From positions 1 to 64,000 of the forward strand of contig JAZOTN010000038.1 of NCBI GenBank assembly GCA_045657665.1: a stretch of DNA of 64,000 nt, given 5' to 3'. Numbering within the stretch: position 1 is the stretch's first letter; every line of letters starts with the position of its first letter. Source of the stretch: RUG12461 sp045657665. Lineage in GTDB: Bacteria; Bacillota; Clostridia; Lachnospirales; Lachnospiraceae. A program made the translations under genes and the position numbers. Below the pieces are notes generated by a model. The model was not told the DNA's origin. It ran no database searches and saw only the letters and a program-made list of their open reading frames with translations. This document shows positions 60,999-64,000 of this stretch, one piece after another.

Positions 60999-62207
60999 TC
61001 AATAAAGAAATCCGAAAAGCCACAGCGGTATCTTATTCCCTCTACCATTTTCAACATCATCTATTGCAAGAAAACTCTCCGGAATATCCTTAATCTGATC
61101 AAAAGATTTATCCTTTCCGCCCACCTCGAAAAGATACTTACCATCAACGAAAAAATCTCCTTTATTCGGGTATAATACCTCATGGCCAGCAGAACGCAGC
61201 TGATTTAGGAAAAAAGTCTCCCGCTTTGTTCCCACATTTATCCTTTCAGTAAGAGAATTCATTATATTAGTATTATCGCAATATATTTTGTCGGGTCTCG
61301 CCATATTCTTTAGTGAAGCCTTCTCAGATGACACCAGGTTAAGCAGATTAGCCCTGTCTAGTATATAAAGCATCTTCAGCCCCTGATTCCTGTCTGTCTC
61401 CAGCTGCGCATACAGTTCCTTCATATTCGGCGTCTGGGGACAGCTCTGCGCAAGAATAAACAGCATTTTCTTGATCTTTTGAACAGTAGAGTAATTGATC
61501 TGTTCTACTGCCGGATAATCGCTTTCCAAAATCTGATTCGTGATTGCAGTCAATCTTTGTTCATATCCCGAATGCACTTCTTTGTAGAAAGGATAATACC
61601 CACTGACAAGATATCTTGAAAAGTGTTTTAAAATATGCACATCTTCCGGAATTGACCCGGCTGCTTTTCTATGGTCTTTTAACAGCATTTCCAACGGCAG
61701 AGCCGGCACATCAATTATATCTTCAAAGTATAAATATTCTCTGAAAGAAAGTCCCGGAAGGATATATGATGCCTGCCTTCTTGAAAGATCACCGCTTTGA
61801 AAATCGATTTTTAAGATAGACGACCCGGTATATACAATATTTAATTTCGGATAATCATCATATAGATTCTTGATAATGACCTGCCAGTTCTTTAAATAAT
61901 GTGCCTCATCTATAAATAAATGAGTTCCGCCGTTTTTGTAATGGATATCCACCAACTCAGTAAGTGAATGAGCCTCAAACCAAAGATTGTCCAAGGATAC
62001 GTATAGAACAGCATCCATATTATCAAATGAAGTCTTGATATGCTGCAAAACAAGGGTAGTCTTTCCTGTCCCTCTTGAACCGGTAATAGATATCAGTCTG
62101 TTACGCCAATCCACCTTTTCATGAAGAAATCTTCTCTTAGAAAGATCTGTTTCGCGGATTTTTCTCTGTAATAATTCCATCATTTTATAGTATTCTTCTA
62201 TGTCCAT
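60999..62207 (-). CDS. AAA ATPase with DUF4143 domain
   Basis: This 402-residue protein belongs to the AAA_14/DUF4143 family. Walker A is TGSRGTGKTT, Walker B HLFIDEAHYLKNW, and GSSILKID is the sensor-like stretch. The C-terminal DUF4143 part ends in a nuclease-like segment, with GKYLFEVGGKDKSFDQI. Members are common in mobile or defence-like settings; the role is unknown. It is clearly AT-richer than its neighbours, suggesting recent transfer. Confidence 0.85.
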   Translation of the reverse strand: MDIEEYYKMMELLQRKIRETDLSKRRFLHEKVDWRNRLISITGSRGTGKTTLVLQHIKTSFDNMDAVLYVSLDNLWFEAHSLTELVDIHYKNGGTHLFIDEAHYLKNWQVIIKNLYDDYPKLNIVYTGSSILKIDFQSGDLSRRQASYILPGLSFREYLYFEDIIDVPALPLEMLLKDHRKAAGSIPEDVHILKHFSRYLVSGYYPFYKEVHSGYEQRLTAITNQILESDYPAVEQINYSTVQKIKKMLFILAQSCPQTPNMKELYAQLETDRNQGLKMLYILDRANLLNLVSSEKASLKNMARPDKIYCDNTNIMNSLTERINVGTKRETFFLNQLRSAGHEVLYPNKGDFFVDGKYLFEVGGKDKSFDQIKDIPESFLAIDDVENGRGNKIPLWLFGFLY

Positions 62208-62262
62208 TATCCAACCTCATTGCATCGATGATGTTTCTATTCATTATAATATGATATAAAAT

Positions 62263-62278
62263 GATGTTTGTAAACATC
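62263..62278. promoter_or_regulatory. Palindrome upstream of the AAA ATPase gene
   Basis: GATGTTTGTAAACATC has 7-bp arms around GT. A further GATGTTT copy lies near 62229. It may be an operator of the ATPase gene, whose start is 56 bases away. Confidence 0.4.
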
Positions 62279-62314
62279 TTTTAGAAATATAAAATTTCGC
62301 ATAGACCGAAAGAA

Positions 62315-62339
62315 GAAGAGACGGAAAATCCGTCTCTTC
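62315..62339. terminator. Perfect 11-bp hairpin, terminator-like
   Basis: GAAGAGACGGA (62315-62325) pairs with TCCGTCTCTTC (62329-62339) over an AAA loop. There is no T-run on the plus strand. On the minus strand it is followed by TTCTTTC. No gene clearly uses it. Confidence 0.5.
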
Positions 62340-62398
62340 ATTCTTTGTAATCGTCTTTTGAAAAATGGTTTTAATGTACGTTTTTGGCGGTTTTACTG

Positions 62399-62763
62399 AA
62401 AAAAATTACTCCAGTTACATACAACTTTTCCATTGTATTCAAATGAAGTTTTTGAACCAATAGTAAATAGATTTGAACCGCACAAGAATGGCTCAGCAGT
62501 GAAAGATGAGTCAATGTTTTATGGAAAACGATTCATTTATTGCGAACAATAAGAAGATCTTTGACTTAGACAGCTCCTATCTGGATGTTATGTCCATGTG
62601 CGACACAATCAAGATTATTAAGGAATGTTGGACGGATATATTCTCGCCTTATTTCAATAATGATCTGTACAGTGAATGGGAATCACGGTTCGCCAAGTGT
62701 TCGCGTGCTAGAAATACGATTGCTCATGGTCATGAGGAATTGCCAATGCTTTTGTTTATATGA
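62399..62763 (+). pseudogene. Broken remnant with HEPN-like end
   Basis: Two frames carry protein-like sequence. One, without a start codon (about 62399-62552), ends shortly after KDESMFYGKRFI and resembles the beginning of an NTPase module. The other, from ATG 62506, ends in WESRFAKCSRARNTIAHGHEE, which looks like a HEPN-type motif (R-x4-H). They overlap in different frames, so the original gene has been deleted and frameshifted. Family calls are tentative. Confidence 0.4.
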
Positions 62764-63167
62764 ATCTCATTGAACAATGGGGAAGCGGTATTCCGAAGAT
62801 ATTGGCGCAGACCAAAGAATATGGACTTCCAGAGGTTGAACTTATTGATATGGGAATAGCCCTCAGGGTTAATATGTACCGTGCTCTTCCGAAAGATGAA
62901 AAACAAACGATAACGACAAACGATAAAAACAAACGACAAACGATAAAAACAAACGATAATGATATACAAAAAACGACAAAAGAGCATGCGATACTGGAAT
63001 ATTTAAGTGGGGTGGATAAGGCTAAAACAGCTGATACTGCAGCATTTATTGGCCTTGGACCCGATCGGACCAGGGTTATCCTTGCGTCGATGGCCAAATG
63101 TAATATGATAGTAGCAGAAGGGGCAAACAGAAATAGAATTTATCGTTTGCCACAAACGATAAAATAA
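62760..63167 (+). pseudogene. C-terminal fragment of an AlbA_2/RecG-like transcriptional regulator
   Basis: It begins NLIEQWGSGIPKIL and continues with YGLPEVELIDMGIALRVNMYR, the conserved C-terminal part of Schlafen/AlbA_2-type ATP-binding regulators. The final 60 residues are a winged helix. The first about 300 residues of the family are missing. A Lys/Thr/Asn-rich linker is encoded by tandem ACAAACGATAA-type repeats (62908-62962). Its start overlaps the HEPN-like remnant. Confidence 0.6.
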
Positions 63168-63292
63168 TAATTGCTTTGTTATAAACGATAACGTTCGATT
63201 GCACTTTGGCTGCCTAAAGTCATAAAAAAGCAAGAGAACTAGCGGAATAAACGAAAACCCAAAAATCAATCTTACAAGGTAAAGAAAAATAA

Positions 63293-63377
63293 TTGACTTT
63301 TCCTCAGAAGAAGTTATTATAATGACAGATAGGGCTCGACCCACTGCTGGAATAGCGGAGGGCCAAGAGCTCTTTTT
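63293..63377 (+). ncRNA. Candidate small structured RNA with terminator
   Basis: A promoter-like TTGACT (63293-63298) with TATTAT/TATAAT (63315-63323) precedes a compact fold. The outer stem is 32-37 with 67-72 of the 63300s (GGGCTC with GAGCTC, one GU). The middle stem is CCC (63340-63342) with GGG (63360-63362). The inner stem is CTGCT (63344-63348) with AGCGG (63354-63358) around GGAAT. TTTTTT follows at once. Either a small RNA or a leader terminator for the gene at 63494. This is the main structure in the 326-base stretch 63168-63493. It matches no known class I recall. Confidence 0.45.
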
Positions 63378-63493
63378 TATATCTTCACAAGAACAGTTCT
63401 CCGTTTTTCTAGCCTGCAAGGTTACTCCTCAGCTCCTCGTATCAGTATTATGATGGGTTCATACAGAAACGATGTGAGTGAGGAACTTTTGTT

Positions 63494-63856
63494 ATGAGAA
63501 GAAGGAAAGAACTGACGAAGGAAGAAAGATTGCAGCGGAAAATTGAACGCGCAGCAAAGAGAAAGGTACGGGAATTAGGGAAGAAAGCGATCCGGGAAGG
63601 AGGCTGGGATGAGATAATTACTGTTGTCTCAAGAGAACCCAATCCGGACATTAAGCTTTACCGTGAGAGACTGGAAAAGGCATCCATTTCGCTTGAAATG
63701 CTCCGCAACATGGCTTTAAACCGCAGCATGCGTCTTCATGTCATGGAGTCGGGAACGGTCGAAATATCATTTCGAAAAGGAGATCACACTGCGGTAACTA
63801 CCATCACGGAGGACGGCAGGGTCAATACGATGATGAAGGATTTTCTGGATTATTGA
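63494..63856 (+). CDS. Small basic protein of unknown function
   Basis: The 120-residue protein has an extremely basic helical N-terminus (residues 1-36, RRRKELTKEERLQRKIER) and a compact C-terminal domain with VEISFRKGDHTAVTTITEDGRV. No family is recognised. The sequence is of normal composition and lies just 14 bases ahead of the next gene with its own GAGGAGG, so the two form an operon. Confidence 0.6.
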   Translation: MRRRKELTKEERLQRKIERAAKRKVRELGKKAIREGGWDEIITVVSREPNPDIKLYRERLEKASISLEMLRNMALNRSMRLHVMESGTVEISFRKGDHTAVTTITEDGRVNTMMKDFLDY

Positions 63857-63870
63857 GGAGGAGACAGCGG

Positions 63871-64000
63871 ATGCTGAAAAACTACTGGAAGATCACCGCA
63901 CCCTCCCTGCTTTTTTTTCGATTTGTTTTTATCGATACAGCAGATTACCTTGCGGATCAACTTTTCATCCGTCATAAGGTCAGGGTCTGGTTTGGAAATG
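63871..64000 (+). CDS. N-terminal fragment of an unidentified protein
   Basis: ATG 63871 follows GAGGAGGAG by a suitable distance. The 43 visible residues, with a hydrophobic stretch near 11-21, run off the window. No function can be given. Confidence 0.55.
   Translation, partial: MLKNYWKITAPSLLFFRFVFIDTADYLADQLFIRHKVRVWFGN

Noticed and set aside
62895..62962. Short tandem repeats resembling a tiny CRISPR array
   Set aside because: Units of about 11 bases run together without unique spacers and lie inside a reading frame, encoding a low-complexity linker.

Overview
This window reads as chromosomal DNA of an anaerobic, low-to-mid G+C Firmicute, most likely a Lachnospiraceae-type Clostridium relative. 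The pointers are a 1177-residue pyruvate:ferredoxin oxidoreductase, a PASTA-domain Ser/Thr kinase paired with a PP2C phosphatase, a CBS/DRTGG-type family II pyrophosphatase, DUF5685 and DUF4364 proteins, pyrBI, strong GGAGG ribosome sites and many 1- or 4-base gene overlaps. No rRNA, tRNA, CRISPR array or intact transposase was seen.

Layout. (1) 1-12.6 kb is an accessory stretch. It holds a merR / aldo-keto reductase / iron alcohol dehydrogenase cassette flanked by decayed gene fragments, among them an in-frame three-gene chimera and a deleted methyltransferase. Next come several lipoproteins (nucleoside hydrolase, S41 protease, alpha/beta hydrolase, an unknown) and a DUF5685 + J-domain pair. 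(2) 12.6-16.9 kb has pyrBI on the minus strand, a divergent 824-residue membrane protein with a Nudix-like C-terminus, and a 49-residue eight-cysteine peptide with its own near-consensus promoter. (3) 16.9-29.3 kb is the conserved priA-def-fmt / rlmN-PP2C-PASTA kinase-rsgA-rpe cluster, but rsmB is on the opposite strand and a sugar symporter sits between rsmB and rlmN. (4) 29.3-32.1 kb has an orphan ABC binding protein, an HD-GYP protein and a convergent GGDEF protein. (5) 32.2-37.2 kb is DUF512 radical SAM-der-plsY-gpsA-dut. (6) 37.4-49.9 kb has an orphan MsmK-type ATPase, azlCD, a CdaR-type regulator, a type II topoisomerase pair (topoisomerase IV-like), a HAD phosphatase, a CPBP protease, an ABC-F protein and an SH3b lipoprotein. 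(7) 49.9-60.8 kb has aroC, a TPM-like membrane protein, PFOR, TraX, a coiled-coil membrane protein joined to a CBS pyrophosphatase, and malic enzyme with a DUF4364 protein. (8) 60.9-63.5 kb is an AT-rich island with an AAA/DUF4143 ATPase and broken gene remnants, followed by a candidate small structured RNA and two new genes at the edge.

How the genes work together. The core genes cover replication restart, N-terminal formyl-Met processing, ribosome maturation, cell-envelope kinase signalling, phospholipid synthesis (plsY, gpsA), pyrimidine and dUTP metabolism, chorismate synthesis and pyruvate/malate carbon flow. The best candidates for undescribed biology are the promoter-driven eight-cysteine peptide next to the Nudix-like membrane protein; the DUF5685 protein (two aspartate-rich motifs) paired with a J-domain protein ending in a cysteine string; and the chimeric fused ORF at 3.1-4.0 kb. 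Two palindromic MITE-like elements and a small terminator-ended RNA are the main non-coding items.
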